Positions 20,196 to 31,127 of a stretch of 64,000 nucleotides of DNA are shown here, one piece after another (position 1 is the stretch's first letter; each line of letters starts with the position of its first letter). The stretch is from Sorex araneus (taxonomy: Eukaryota > Chordata > Mammalia > Eulipotyphla > Soricidae): the NCBI RefSeq assembly GCF_027595985.1, contig NC_073302.1:11384890-11448889 (forward strand), written 5' to 3'. The notes beneath the pieces were generated by a model. The model did not search any database, was not told where the DNA came from, and worked only from the letters and a program-made list of their open reading frames with translations. The position numbers and the translations under genes are program-made.

Positions 20196-21184
20196 CCTGG
20201 GTCAGGGGCGGCTCAGAGCCCGCACCCCAGTCGTGTTGTACACTCCCCCCCCTTGCAGGAGCGGGGCAGCTCGGGGTGGGGGGTGCGTGTGACTCATCTC
20301 CCCACCCTCGCCATCCTCCGTGTGGCCCCGCACGCCCCCTTCCAGGGCATCTGTGCTTGGCACAGCGCAGCCGCCAGGCCCGACGCCGGGTTCTGTCTCT
20401 GAACCGCCCTCCGGCCCGGTGGGGGCTAAGGAGTGCCTGGAGGGGTCTGTCTTCGGCCCGGTTGGCAGAGCGTTCTGGAGTGTCCGGAGCCGGCGTGGGG
20501 CGTGTCTGCTGATTCCGGCCCGGTGCTGCCCCCACAGTCCCCGGGGCGGGGTCGTGGGGAGAGAGGCTCAGGGAGGGGTGCACGAGGTGGGCTCCACGCA
20601 GAGGGTCGGCGGGGCCAGGGGGGCCTGGAGCGGAGTCAGGATGAGGCACGGTGCACTTCTAGGGGGCCTTGGCCCTGGACTCGGGGCGCCGGGGTGCTCC
20701 GCCTGGGGGCTCAGGGTTCGGGAGAGGAAGGGAGGGAGGGCTCTTGGACCCGGGGCCCAGGTCCAGCCAGAGCTGTGAGGTGCAAAGTCGAAAGGACCCA
20801 TCCTCGGGCCCCAGGGAACCCCGACACCCAGCCGGGCCCGGGCAGAGAGGCGTGAGGTGGGCCGGAGCCGAGAGCCGAGAGCCGAGAGCCGAGGGGGGCG
20901 GGCGCCGGGCTGTGCCTCTCGCAGGCCGGGGCGGGTTCAGGCCGGAGCTCGCCAAACCGGGGCCTTGGCGGATGCTTCCTCAGGTCGCTCCCCCGGGCGC
21001 CCGGCGGCTGCTTTCTCTGTCACTGCAGCCCTCTGAGCCCTGCGGCACCCCCATGGGTGGGGGGCTTCCCTGGGGACCCTTGCGCCCAGCCCTCCCCACC
21101 GCACCCCCCCGTGTGTGCTTCATCGACACCCCTGCCCCCCGCCCCCTCAGGAGCACAGAGCTCGGGGCCTCGTTGTCTGTCGCC
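20196..21184. other. Unique GC-rich intron sequence
   Basis: CpG-containing; a tandem GAGCCGA repeat lies at 20867-20894. No exon recognised. Confidence 0.4.
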
Positions 21185-21300
21185 CTCGCTAGACTGTGAG
21201 CCCCACGCGGGCAGGGCCCAGCTCTGGTCACAGCTGTACCCCTGAAACCTGGCGCCCAGGAGTTGCTCAATAAATGCTGTCGAATGGTTGAATCCAGCGT
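21185..21300 (+). mobile_element. L2/MIR3-type 3' end
   Basis: Diagnostic order: CTAGACTGTGAGCCCCACG, GGGCAGGGCC, then GTTGCTCAATAAATGCTGTC and GAATGGTTGAAT, the usual end of L2-related elements. Confidence 0.7.
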
Positions 21301-21306
21301 CGTGTC

Positions 21307-21418
21307 CTTTCTCTCTCTCTCTCCCTCCCCTCTCTCTCTCCCTCTCTCCCTCTCCCTCTCTCTCTCCCTCCCTCTCTCCCTCTCTCTCTCCCTCTCTCTC
21401 CCTCCCTCTCTCTCTGGG
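21307..21418. repeat. (CT)n/(CCCT)n tract
   Basis: About 110 bp of TCTC and CCCTCT immediately after the L2-type end. Confidence 0.95.
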
Positions 21419-21714
21419 AAGCGGCTGGAGCCGTGGGAATGCCCGCCCGCTGGTGTGAGCTGATGTGGAGGAGTAGGGGCCACGAGCCGAGATGTCGTGG
21501 CAGGGGCAGAGCCGGCGTGTGACCTTCCGGGCTCTGCCGGCTTCCGTCTGCTTGGCTCCAAGGCCGGGCCGTGGGCTGGCGGCGGGGAGGGGGTGGGTAC
21601 ACGCCAGCCTGCGGGAGGGGCCTTTTTGGGGGCGTCACCGCAGACTCTGGGCTTCTTTCCTGTGCCAGCCATGGGGCTTTGGCACGTGACTCCCCCTCGG
21701 GGCTGGTGCAGGGG

Positions 21715-21890
21715 CTTCCGCATACCAGGAGGCGGTCTGGATGTGCAGACCCTTCCTGGCACGCAGGCAACCCGGGTTCGACCCCCAGCACCCCACCCGG
21801 TCTCCCGAGCACCGTCAGGAGTGATCCCTGAGTGCAGAGCCAGGATCATGCCCTGAGCACCGCCGGGTGTGGCCCCCCCCCCCAACAAGC
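21715..21890 (+). mobile_element. SINE-A, diverged
   Basis: Sense copy with a decayed head, B box GGGTTCGACCCC, GAGCACCGTCAGGAGTGATC and CCGCCGGGTGTGGC, with a C-rich tail. Confidence 0.8.
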
Positions 21891-22039
21891 AGGAAAAACC
21901 ATACTCTGCTGAACCCCGGGGCGTGGGCAGTTCCTAGCGCAGCCCCCACTTCGCCCGTCTGGAGCAACTGCTGTCCTCCCTGGTCAGGCGTGGAAGTGGC
22001 CGTGCTCATTCTGGCCTCTGTCTTGATTGTGGTGGTGGC

Positions 22040-22084
22040 GGCCACACACAGCCGTGCTGCGGGCTTGGGGCCAGGTCCTGTGTG

Positions 22085-22141
<57 letters not shown>

Positions 22142-22173
22142 ACCCAGTACCAAGGCCAGGTCCTGTGTGCTGA

Positions 22174-22216
<43 letters not shown>

Positions 22217-22315
22217 ACCCAGTACCAAGGCCAGGTCCTGTGTGCTGTGTGTGTGTGTGTGTGTGTGACCCAGTACCAAGGCCAGGTCCTGTGTGCTGGG
22301 TGTGTGTGTGTGTGT

Positions 22316-22358
<43 letters not shown>

Positions 22359-22375
22359 TGTGTGTGGGGTTGACC
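22040..22375. repeat. Composite array: 30-bp unit alternating with (GT)n
   Basis: The phrase CCAGTACCAAGGCCAGGTCC plus TGTGTGCTG occurs three times (near 22145, 22219, 22270), with half copies at 22069 and 22374. Each is followed by a GT tract of different length. The unit looks like part of an old antisense SINE. Confidence 0.9.
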
Positions 22376-22445
22376 CAGTACCAAGGATCGCACCTGGGCC
22401 TCACACAGGCAAAGTCTGGGCACTAAGCCCTGGGCCTGTGCATCA
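22376..22445 (-). mobile_element. Old SINE fragment
   Basis: CCAAGGATCGCACCTGGGCC and a CACAGGCAAAGTCTGGGCAC stretch resemble the B-box half of an antisense tRNA-derived SINE. Confidence 0.45.
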
Positions 22446-22629
22446 TTTACTCTCAGCAGTACGACTTGTGCACGATTCTCGCTCGTGCTGCAAGAAGACT
22501 TTGCTGCTCGGCGTGTGACCCTGAGTGCCTGTGAGGGCGGGCGGGACGGGGGTGTTTGATGAGCCTCCAGCAGCGACCGGCCACCCACCCCTCATCCTGG
22601 CGCCCTAGGGCAGGGAGGGCTTTGGGTGT

Positions 22630-22776
22630 TTTTCTACTTTTGCAGCGGACACACCTGGTCTGGCTCTGCACTCAGGGATCACGCCTGGCGGGGCCCGGGG
22701 GACCGTTTGCAGGGGCAGGGGTGGAACCCAGGTGGGCCGTGCCAGGCCTGCCGGCTGGTCACTCTGGCCCCGCCAC
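22630..22776 (-). mobile_element. SINE-A, diverged
   Basis: Antisense copy: GGCTCTGCACTCAGGGATCA, GGGGGACCGTTTGCAGG, TGGAACCCAGGTGGGCC, ending CTGGCCCCG. Confidence 0.75.
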
Positions 22777-24181
22777 AGGGAGTTCCAGTCTTGCCAAACT
22801 AACGGCCGTGCCGAGACCAGTCATGCCTTGAACAACTGTCCCTGTGCCTCTCCGTCGCCGCCCTGGAGTCGGCCGACCGCACGATGTGTCACAGTGCCAC
22901 GTCGACCCAGTGCTCGCCCACCGTCCCTGGGGAATGCCGGCCAGGCCCCTCCCTCATCCCCCGCTCCCGTGTCCCGGGCAGGGAGGTGGCCCAGGGGCCG
23001 GCCCATGTGCCGCCGCCCCAGTATCGCTGGAGGGGGGGCTGCTCCCCTGGTCCTCACGCCCCAGTGGATGCTCAGGGCCTGCTTCCCAGAGAGCACTAGG
23101 AGGGGCCGCTGGGGGCAGCACTGAGCCCAGCGCCCCCCTCGCCCTCCACCCACGGGTAACAGCGAGGACACTGACGGGACCCCAGGGGGCACCACCAGGC
23201 CACCTGCCCGCCCTCAGTGCTTTAGCAGCGGGTTCTCCTCGCTGCTCTCGGGCTCCGTCTCGGTCTCCAGTGCAAGGTCGGGCACGGGAGCCAGCTTGGC
23301 TCCGGACGCTCAGCCAGGAGGGCGTCAGCACTGAGAGTGAGCACTGGGCCCAGAGCAGCCTTGGGCGCTGTGCCCCCGCCCCTGCCTCCCCACCTGGTCG
23401 CGCAGACCGCCTGGATTGGGGGAGACACGAGCCGGGGGAGAGAGGGCAGCCCGCCGCAGCCTGGCCGTGCAGAGACCCCTGAGTGCGCCCACACTCCCTG
23501 CCCGCGCCCCGCCAGCCACCCCCAGCTGGCCCTGGGCCTCAGTCCTGGCCACTCTGCCCACGGCACTGTGCCCGCAGTTACAGTGCTCCTCAGGAGCAGA
23601 GCACCCCCGCCGACGCTGCCTCTGGGATGGCGCCGTGCTTGGCGCCGTGCTTGGCACCGCGGAGCCGTGGGGCGGCAGGTTCCTCTGTCCGTGGGGACCT
23701 CGCGCGTCCCCTGGAGGCTCATTGGGGGACGCTCCGGGGACAGGCGCCATGGAGAGCAGCTGCGGCCTTGCCCGCTGCCCCGTGGGGAGCAGGTTGCACG
23801 CGCCTGCCGTGGTGCCATGGGCACGGCGGGCATGGCGGCCGGGACGCCAACAGACGCACCTCTCTGGGCCGCACCCCGGCTCGTGGGCCCAGATGCCCCA
23901 GCCCCATGGGGGTTTGCCCAGAACTGTGCCCGCCCGGCTCAGAGGGACCCACTCAGGACATCACCCGCCCGGCTCAGAGGGGGGCCCCGGGCCCTCCGTG
24001 CGCATGAGGACGATGCGGGCCTTTGCGGCGAGCCTTCTGCCTCTGCCCCGTAGGGCAGGGCCCTCGGTGCCGCCAGCAGCTCCGGTGTGAGGGGAGGAAA
24101 CTGAGGCTGAGGGCCACGCCTCATGTGGCAGCACCGCTCAGGGCCTGGGCTCTGTCCTCACGTGCTGTCGTGTGATGCTCA
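22777..24181. other. GC-rich intron sequence
   Basis: CpG-containing. Holds a 34-bp segment with CCCGCCCGGCTCAGAGGG that occurs twice (23928-23990), a small CGCCGTGCTTGG tandem (23630-23660), and an antisense MIR-like scrap GAGGAAACTGAGGCTGAGGG near 24096. No exon supported. Confidence 0.4.
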
Positions 24182-24214
24182 CTCGGAGAGGACAGCGGAA
24201 GGAAGGGAGGCGGC

Positions 24215-24246
<32 letters not shown>

Positions 24247-24665
24247 CAGAGACAGAGACAGACAGAGACAGAGAGAGACAGACAGAGACAGAGAGACAGG
24301 CAGAGTCAGAGAGACAGACAGATGGACGGATGGATGGATGGATGGACAGACAGACACAAAGAGGAAGGAGAAAGACAGAGGAGAGACAGACACAGAGAAA
24401 GACAGAAAGGAGAGAAAGAGACAGAGGAGAGGGAGAGTCAGAGACAGAGAGGTGAGACAGAGAGACAGACAGACAGAGACAGAGAGACAGGCAGAGTCAG
24501 AGAGACAGAGAGACAGATGGACGGACGGATGGATGGATGGACGGACAGACACAAAGAGGAAGGAGAAAGACAGAGGAGAGACAGACACAGAGAAAGACGG
24601 AGAAAGGAGAGAAAGAGACAGAGGAGAGGGAGAGTCAGAGACAGAGAGATGAGACAGAGAGACAC
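24182..24665. repeat. (GACA)n/(GAGA)n array with a ~195-bp tandem duplication
   Basis: Starts with the unique flank CTCGGAGAGGACAGCGGAAG, then GAGACA/GACA/GATG repeats. The segment with ACACAAAGAGGAAGGAG recurs 195 bp apart (24354 and 24549). Confidence 0.95.
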
Positions 24666-25092
24666 TCAGGCTGGTCCCCCTGCTGCCCTCACTCAGGCCG
24701 CAGTGGGCTCGCTGGGCACCAGGGGGCCGTATTGCTCTGAGACTTAGCATCACTGCCTGGGAAATCCATCGAGCCTGACAGGGCGCCTTCCCGGTCCGCG
24801 GTGGGGGTCGCTGGGCTCCGGCTGAAACCCTGGGCGGGGCTGAGCCCCGGCTGCGCCTGACCTTTCAGGCCTGGCCTTTCAGTGAGAGCACGGCGCTGTG
24901 CTCTCCAGGTGGGGAAATGGCACAGTACCAGGGGCACGCCCCCCGCCCCCATCAGAACCCGCCCTCCAGAGAGTGCGCTGCTAGCCTCACCCCTTTGCAA
25001 GCTTGTCATCCCGCGGACGTCACAGATTATTGCCACTCTTGTTTGGATGATGCCGCGGGGGTCCCGACGTCACGAATCCACGCAGAGAGCTG
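24666..25092. other. Unique intron sequence
   Basis: GC-rich, no feature supported. Confidence 0.4.
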
Positions 25093-25235
25093 TGTTTGGT
25101 TTGGGGAAACCAGAGCAGCAGTGCTCAGGGCTGACTCCTGGCGGGGCTTGGGGGAGCAGAGGGGTGCAGGGGTGGAACCCGGGTTGGCTGCCTGCAAGGC
25201 AGGTGCCCTCCCTGCGGCATAGTCTCTCCGGCCCC
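25093..25235 (-). mobile_element. SINE-A, diverged
   Basis: Antisense copy: CAGTGCTCAGGGCTGACTCC, TGGAACCCGGGTTGGCTGCC, ending TCTCTCCGGCCCC. The central ~25 bp are missing. Confidence 0.8.
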
Positions 25236-25436
25236 GCGTGGATTCCTTACAAAGGCAGAGCCCCAGGCTTCCGCTCATCCTCTCTCGCGGCGCCAGGTCA
25301 GAGAAGGACAGGGTGTGTGTCTCTGGAGTGGGTGCCTGAGGGCGGGGCCCGATTTCCGTCAGGGTCACGCTGATGAAAACGGCCTCACTGTGGGTTTCGC
25401 ATTGGCTGGAGTCGATGGTGAAATCTCAAGCACACG

Positions 25437-25633
25437 TTTTCTTTTCTTTTCTTTTCTTTTCTTTTTTTTTGCTTTTTGGGTCACACCCAGCAATCCACAG
25501 GGGTTACTCCTGGCTCTGCACTCAGGAATTACTCCTGGCGGTGCTCAGGGGACCATATGGGATGCTGGGGGTTGAACCCAGGTCGGCCGAGTGCAAGGCA
25601 AACGCCCTACCCGCTGTGCTATCGCTCCAGCCC
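25437..25633 (-). mobile_element. SINE-A with (GAAAA)n tail
   Basis: TTTTC array then the complete antisense body (GCTTTTTGGGTCACACCCAG ... TATCGCTCCAGCCC). Confidence 0.97.
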
Positions 25634-25834
25634 TTCTTTTCTTTTTCTTTTTTTGGGGGGCTGTCACACCAGGTGATGCCCAGGGCTTCCTCCTGGATCT
25701 GCACTCAGAACTTACCCCTGGGGGCCATATAGGATTCCGGGGATCGAACCCAGGTTGGCCGCGTGCGAGATAAACACCCTCGGAGAGAACAACGGAAGGA
25801 ATGGAGGCAGCACATGAGAGGGGGAGAGAGAGAC

Positions 25835-25865
<31 letters not shown>

Positions 25866-25939
25866 CAGACAGAGACAGACAGAGACAGAGATAGAGACAG
25901 ACAGAGACAGAGAGACAGAAATACTATTCACTCCAGCCC
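25634..25939 (-). mobile_element. SINE-A split by a GACA-repeat insert
   Basis: Antisense SINE body runs to GATAAACACCCT (about 25778), stops, and resumes near 25923 as CTATTCACTCCAGCCCT. The usual ACCCGCTGTG is replaced by a segment matching the start of the 24182 array. Confidence 0.85.
25779..25921. repeat. Second copy of the GACA-repeat segment
   Basis: Begins CGGAGAGAACAACGGAAGG and runs through GGAGGC into GAGACA/GACA repeats, matching the unique start of the array at 24182 with few differences before the repeat. Sits inside the SINE above. Confidence 0.9.
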
Positions 25940-26536
25940 TCACACATTTTCTTTTTCTCACAGACCTGTTCCTCAAAACAAGAGCATGAGGGTTCCGCAG
26001 AGCCATCAGCCACTCCAGGTGCCCCTCGGGAGGGAGCACGTGTTCCCTCTGTGCCCGCACATGTTGGCACGGACTTTGGACTCGGAGAGACGCGTGGCCA
26101 ACCCGGCTCCGTGGTGACTCGTGTGAGGACCACTTGGTGGCTGCGTACGGAGCCTCTGAGGGCGGGGCCGCCTGCGCCCCGGTGTGGAGCAGTAGGGGCC
26201 CCGGGGCTGCCTCCCGCGCTCCTGCCCGAGCACTCCTCCCGAAGCGGGTTTCCAGGGCACGCCCTTGCCTGCCTCGCCCTCCGCCGGGCCGTGCGGACAT
26301 GGGCTGCCCCCCCCCCCCCCCGCTGGTCTGTGTTTGAAACTAGAGCGATAGATGGTGGCACCGTGCCTGGGCTCGTGGCTAAGCGCCCGGGCCCTCTCCT
26401 CAGCACCGTTCCCGGGGACGGCTCCGTGTGGGCCCTGCCCGCGCTCCTCGCACCCAGCCCCTCCGCAGAACCTAGTAAGCGGCAACATGATTTCACCAGC
26501 GTTTAGAAGTGGCTGAAACAACTCTGCCTCCAAGAG
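25940..26536. other. Unique GC-rich intron sequence
   Basis: Contains a C run at about 26306-26321. No feature supported. Confidence 0.4.
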
Positions 26537-26716
26537 TTGTTTTTTTTCTTTTCTTTTTGGGTCATACCCGGCAATGCACAGGGGTTACTCCTGTCTCATG
26601 CACTCAGGAATCACCCCTGGTGGTGCGCAGGGGACTATATGGGATGCTGGGGATCGAACCCGGGTCGGCTGCGTGCAAGGCAAACACCCTACCCGCTGTG
26701 CTATCGCTCCCGCCCC
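26537..26716 (-). mobile_element. SINE-A
   Basis: Complete antisense copy with T-rich tail and ATCGCTCCCGCCCC end. An AGAGTT(G)TTTTT direct repeat flanks it. Confidence 0.95.
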
Positions 26717-26796
26717 AAAGAGTTTTTTTTTTTAAAGGCAGTTATACTTTGAAGCTTTCGTGAATTGTAAAGTTTGTTTTTTTTTTTTTAAGTTGT

Positions 26797-26960
26797 TTTC
26801 CCGGCAAGCTACCCCGAGTATCTCGCCCGCACAGCAGAGCCTGGCAAGCTCCCCGTGTTGTATTCAATATGCCAAAAACAGTAACAAGTCTCACCATGGA
26901 GACGTTACTGGTGCCCGCTGGAGCAAATCGATGAGCAGTGGGAGGACAGTGATACAGTGT
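26797..26960 (+). mobile_element. SINE-B, 5'-truncated
   Basis: Starts within the body (CCCGGCAAGCTACCCCGAGT) and continues GCCAAAAACAGTAACAAG, GCAAATCGATGAGCAGTGGG to a decayed GACAGTGATACAGTG end. The tRNA-like head is absent. Confidence 0.9.
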
Positions 26961-27110
26961 TTCTGGGGGGCCACCTCTGGCGGCGCTCAGGGGTGACTGC
27001 TGGCTCTGACTCAGGAATCACTCGTGACGGTGCTGGGGGAACCGTAAGGCTTGCTGGGGGTCGGACCTGGTGGCGTGCACGGCAAGCGCCTTCCCGCCGG
27101 CTGTCTCCCG
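26961..27110 (-). mobile_element. SINE-A, diverged
   Basis: Antisense body GGGGGCCACCTCTGGCGGCG, TCAGGAATCACTCGTGACGG, ending near GCCGGCTGTCTCCCGG. Confidence 0.75.
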
Positions 27111-28002
27111 GGACCCTGTAAAATGAGCCTTTTCATCTTCGTGGCTGCTTCCGTGCTCCCGTGCTGTGATTCAGTGATCACCGGGGCGGGGCCTGGCTGG
27201 AGTTATCTGAGTGACGTATCTCTGCTTTCACAGAGCTGAGCAGCCGAGAGGGGTGCCAGAGGCAGGGAGGTTGGGGAGGGTGAGTGTGACAGCGAAGCCT
27301 GGGGCTGGTGCCCCCACCTGCGCTTTCTCGGGACCCTGGGGAGACCAGAGCTCGACCTGGCCTCGCATTGGGGCGTCTGGGACCCTGCTTGACCGCTGGG
27401 ACCCAGCGGCTTCTCCCTGCCAGGAGAAGCAGGGGTGGAGCAGGGACAGGCTTCTCCCAGCCCGCCTCCTGCCCGAGGCCTGACCTCTCCTCAATGGGTT
27501 CCGGGGGTCTTTGTGTGTCCGCTGGCTTCTGTTTGCCGGCCGCTCCCGCAGGCGTCCAGGGGCTACCCCAGGCCTGCTGCCTGCCCGGCTACGATGTGCT
27601 CAGCCCCGAGATAGCAGCTGGGTGAGGTTTTATCGCAGAGGGTGGGCAGATGCGGACCCTGGGTGCCTGGGTGGGAGTCCCTTCTCGAGGGCCTGTGGCG
27701 CCCCCCACCGTCCCCAGCAGTCACGACCCCGGGATTCCTCCCTCGAGGTCTTGCCGGTCGTGACTGCACAAACTCCCCCACACACACACACACACATCCT
27801 ACCAAAGTGTCATTGCTCAGAGCTGCCTCCGAGGCCACTGCCTGCACGTCTGTTTCCCGGGGTGTTCCCTGAACCCACACCGGCTCATTTCCCAGATTGC
27901 TTCCCGGCAGGTGAATGTGTTCCCGTGGCCCCCGGGGAGCACCTCCTCCTCCCAGCCGGGACCCGGGAGCCGGCATTTGTCTCAGCTCCGACTGGCTGAG
28001 GC

Positions 28003-28004
<2 letters not shown>

Positions 28005-28063
<59 letters not shown>
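28005..28063. repeat. (GT)n microsatellite
   Basis: Nearly pure GT dinucleotides over about 58 bp. Confidence 0.97.
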
Positions 28064-28066
<3 letters not shown>

Positions 28067-28468
28067 GCTCAAAGGGAGCTTTCCTCTGTCTCGGGTCAGA
28101 ACTCCCGGGTTTATACTGGGACTTAAAAGAGCAGCCGCGGAAACTTGGCCGCCTTAGCCAAGATCCCAAACGGTGCAAAAAATCGTGCAGTTCCCAGGAG
28201 AGGAGAAACCCCGGAAACTTCTCCCTCCCCGTCACCCCCGCCTGTCTCAGTTTGGGGTTCCCAGACGTGTGTTCCTGGGCTCTCCGAAGGGGCCAGAACA
28301 CTGCCCGGAGACATGTGTTCTCTTGGGGCAGGGGGAGGCAGGGGGTTGCTCAGTGAGGACCAAGGGGACTCAGCCTCTGGGCTCTCAGCCACCCAGGGGC
28401 CTGGCTCCATGCCCTCTCCGGGGAGTCTCTGCGGGGCGCAGGGCAAGCGCATATGGGAACGGTGCGTG

Positions 28469-28515
28469 CGGGGGGGTGGGAGGGTGGGGAGGAGGGGGTT
28501 GGGGGAGGGGGGGTG
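28469..28515 (+). repeat. G-rich, quadruplex-prone tract
   Basis: Seven or more separated runs of three to eight G in 47 bp, joined by single T or A bases. Confidence 0.7.
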
Positions 28516-28989
28516 CCGGCTGGCTCCGCTTCCTAGAGCGACAGCCTAGCCCCGCCTCCGCTCTGAGGGGTGGCAGGTGGAAGAGAGGGAGATAAGAGGC
28601 GGGAGAGCGTGCCCAGGTGCGGCCATAAAGGGTTTTCCCCGCGGTTCTGCACCACAGCCCGGGGTGTGGACCCCCTGGACAGGTTCCCACTCCGAAGAGC
28701 CGAGTGGCGTCCCCCCGGCAGCCCACTGGCCCACTCACGGCGTCTCGGGCCAGCGGCTGTTGTTGCAGGAGCTTACCCCCGGCTGGTCCATGGGAAGGCG
28801 CTGTGGGCGTCACTCAGCGAGAAACGTTCACTGGTGGAAATGCCACAGGGGCCCGGCAAGAGATTCGGGCAAGGCCCCGAGTTTGATTCCTGACACCTGC
28901 TGATCGGCAGGTCCAGCATCTCCAGGAGTGACCCCTTGGCTCTCTGGAGTACGGCTCGGGTGGCTCCTGGCCCTTGGGTACTATATTTG

Positions 28990-29108
28990 GGGGAGACACA
29001 CATGACTGCTCAGGATTTACTCCTTGGTCAGTGCTCAGGGGACCATATCGGGTGCCAGGGTTCAAACTTACAAAGCAAGTGCCTGACCCGCTGTTCTGTC
29101 TCTCCTCC
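28990..29108 (-). mobile_element. SINE-A, old
   Basis: Antisense stretch with TCAGTGCTCAGGGGACCATA and AAGCAAGTGCCTGACCCGCT; highly diverged at both ends. Confidence 0.65.
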
Positions 29109-29129
29109 GTCTCCCCCAAATACTTACAT

Positions 29130-29515
29130 AGATTCTTTGGAATGTTGGATCAAAGCGCGCCTGCATTTTAGCCCGTGGTTTTTAATCATACTGTCTGAAG
29201 AGGGTGCCCGCTCTTGCTTCTCCCTCCTCTTCTGAACCTTTGCCAGAGTGATAAGGGAAAAATAATCCGTTCTTTTAATTTGCATTTCTCTGCTCGTTGA
29301 CAAGGTTGTGCTTTTCTGGCGTAGGTTTTATTAGTCACCTTACTATTTCATTTGTGAGATGTCTAAATGGATTCTTTACTTCGGGGATTGTTTCTATTTT
29401 GCTCGTTTTTATGGATTTTTTTCTTACTGGTTTGTAAATATTCCAGATAGCTGCCTTTAGCTCCATAAATCCTTTCCTCTTGCTGACTGTTGAAACGGCC
29501 CGTCATCGCTTGTCT
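29130..29515 (-). mobile_element. Old L1 fragment (ORF2 region)
   Basis: T-rich + strand reads as antisense L1 ORF2: TTAATTTGCATTTCTCTG, GAGATGTCTAAATGGATTC, GTTTGTAAATATTCCAGATA. Too decayed for open frames. Confidence 0.6.
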
Positions 29516-29556
29516 GGAGTTAGCTACATTACTATAATAAAGAAGTTTCCCTTCAC

Positions 29557-29733
29557 GGGGCTGGAGCGATAGCGCAGCGGGTAGGGCGTTTGCCTTGCAC
29601 GTGGCCGACCCAGGTTCGAATCCCAGCATCCCATATGGTCCCCTGAGCACCGCCAGGAGTAATTCCTGAGTGTAGAACCAGGAATAACCCCTGTGCATCG
29701 CCGGGTGTGACCCAAAAAGCAAAAAAAAAAAAA
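29557..29733 (+). mobile_element. SINE-A, full length with target-site duplication
   Basis: Very well preserved sense copy, GGGGCTGGAGCGATAGCGCA to CCCAAAAAGC plus A tail. AAGA(A/G)GTTTCCCTTCAC is duplicated at 29540-29556 and 29734-29750. A recent insertion. Confidence 0.98.
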
Positions 29734-30019
29734 AAGAGGTTTCCCTTCACCCCGAAGTCACTGCGCATGAGCGTGTAAGCTGTCTCGACCCCTCACCCTG
29801 CCGAGGCTGCAGGACTGAGGGCAGGTCCCGGCCTCTGGACACTCTGCTCCAGCAGCCATACCCCTCGTCCTAATAAATAGGACTTCCCTGAACCCTCAGA
29901 TGTGAGGGTTGGCGGGAATCAGTCAGGACGGGGTGGAACTTTGAGACTGGTTGTTTCACCACTCACACCAGTGATGCTCATACATTGCTTAAGATGTTAG
30001 ATATGTGGTTTGTTTGTTT

Positions 30020-30188
30020 GTTTTCCTTTTTGGGTCACACCTGGCGATGCACAGGGGTTACTCCTAGCTCTACACTCAGGAATTACCCCTGGTGGTACTC
30101 AGGGAACCATATGGAATGCTGGGAATTGAACCCGGGTCGGCCGCATGCAAGGCAAACGCCCTACCTGCGGTGCTATCGCTGCAACCCC
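30020..30188 (-). mobile_element. SINE-A with target-site duplication
   Basis: Antisense copy from TTTTCCTTTTTGGGTCACAC to GCTATCGCTGCAACCCC, flanked by variants of ATGTTAGA(T/G)ATGT. Confidence 0.95.
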
Positions 30189-30721
30189 AATATGTTAGAG
30201 ATGTTTGAAAAAAAAAAAGCAAAAATGAATCCTTATGACCCCACCACTGAGATGCAGTGAGCGATTTCATTTTGATGCATTTCTTTTCTGTCTTTCTTCC
30301 AGGCCTGAGCGTTTATGTTTTACAAAGCCAGTGTAATTGTGTTGGTGTTTTACAAAACTGACATGACTGGATTCTCCTAACATGAGTGCTCGTATTATCA
30401 TTGAAATATTTTTCCACATCACGCTAACTTTTCATAGGTGTCACTTTAATTGCTGGAAAATATCTTCTTCAGTGGCATATCTCATTATTTATTCTCATGT
30501 CTTTAAATGCCTAGATTTCGCACTCTGTGAAAAATACTTTTCTCAATCCCCCCCACCCCGCATTATTATTTTTAAAAGCAAGCTTCTGGAAATAAAATAA
30601 TTGAGTTACAGAGCATGCACATTTTCACGCTTTTGGAATGTACTGGCAAATGGCTTTATCATTAAGCGTTGCAGAGAGTTGTAAAGCATTTCGTGAAGAG
30701 TCGTAACTGCTTGTGAGGAGT
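30189..30721. other. AT-rich intron sequence, probably an old unclassified repeat
   Basis: AT-rich, T-rich strand asymmetry as in decayed LINE or DNA-transposon sequence. No family could be named and no open frame is present. Confidence 0.4.
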
Positions 30722-30890
30722 TGTGCTGGTACAGGAGGTGAGAAACTCCCTTGCGAGCAGGGGGCCCTCCTTGGATCCCTGGCACCACCCTCTCCTAGCC
30801 CTGCTGGGAGTGACCCCCGAGCACAGAGCCGGGATGAACCTTTGGGCACCTCTGGATGTAGCTCCCCCCAGGAAATAAAAGGAAAAAAAG
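30722..30890 (+). mobile_element. SINE-A, old
   Basis: Decayed sense copy: CTCCTAGCCCTGCTGGGAGT, CCCGAGCACAGAGCCGGGAT, A-rich tail AAATAAAAGGAAAAAAAG. Confidence 0.6.
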
Positions 30891-30892
30891 GG

Positions 30893-31077
30893 TTTTGTGC
30901 CACATTGGATGATGCTCAGGGGTTACTCCTTGCTCTTCTCTCAGGAGTCACTCCTGGCAGTGCTCGGGGAACCCTATGGGATGCTGGGGATCAAACCCGG
31001 GTTGGCCGTGCAAGGCAAGTGCTGCCTGCCCCCCCGCCCCCCCGTCCCCTCTCTGCCCTGTACTATCTCTCCAGGCA
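30893..31077 (-). mobile_element. SINE-A
   Basis: Antisense copy with GATGCTCAGGGGTTACTCC, GGGATGCTGGGGATCAAACC, a C-rich expansion, and a CTGTACTATCTCTCCAGGC end. Confidence 0.9.
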
Positions 31078-31127
31078 GGAGTTGTAGCAATTTCTACTCC
31101 TGTATATAAAAGTTCCTTTAAGTATTT

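Larger units (their letters stand above)
27111..28989. other. Unique GC-rich intron sequence
   Basis: Contains CA and GT microsatellites (27778-27795; 28005-28063) and a G-quadruplex-prone run (28469-28515). A weak sense SINE-like stretch lies at 28860-28980. No exon supported. Confidence 0.45.

Noticed and set aside
20196..24181. Possible coding exons in GC-rich DNA
   Set aside because: Overlapping frames on both strands without codon bias, acceptor-donor pairs or recognisable domains.
25373..25732. A recurring ~50-residue peptide with GPYGMLGIEPGS and CKANALPAVL in dozens of places
   Set aside because: It is the antisense translation of SINE-A, not a gene family; copies carry random stops and lack expression signals.
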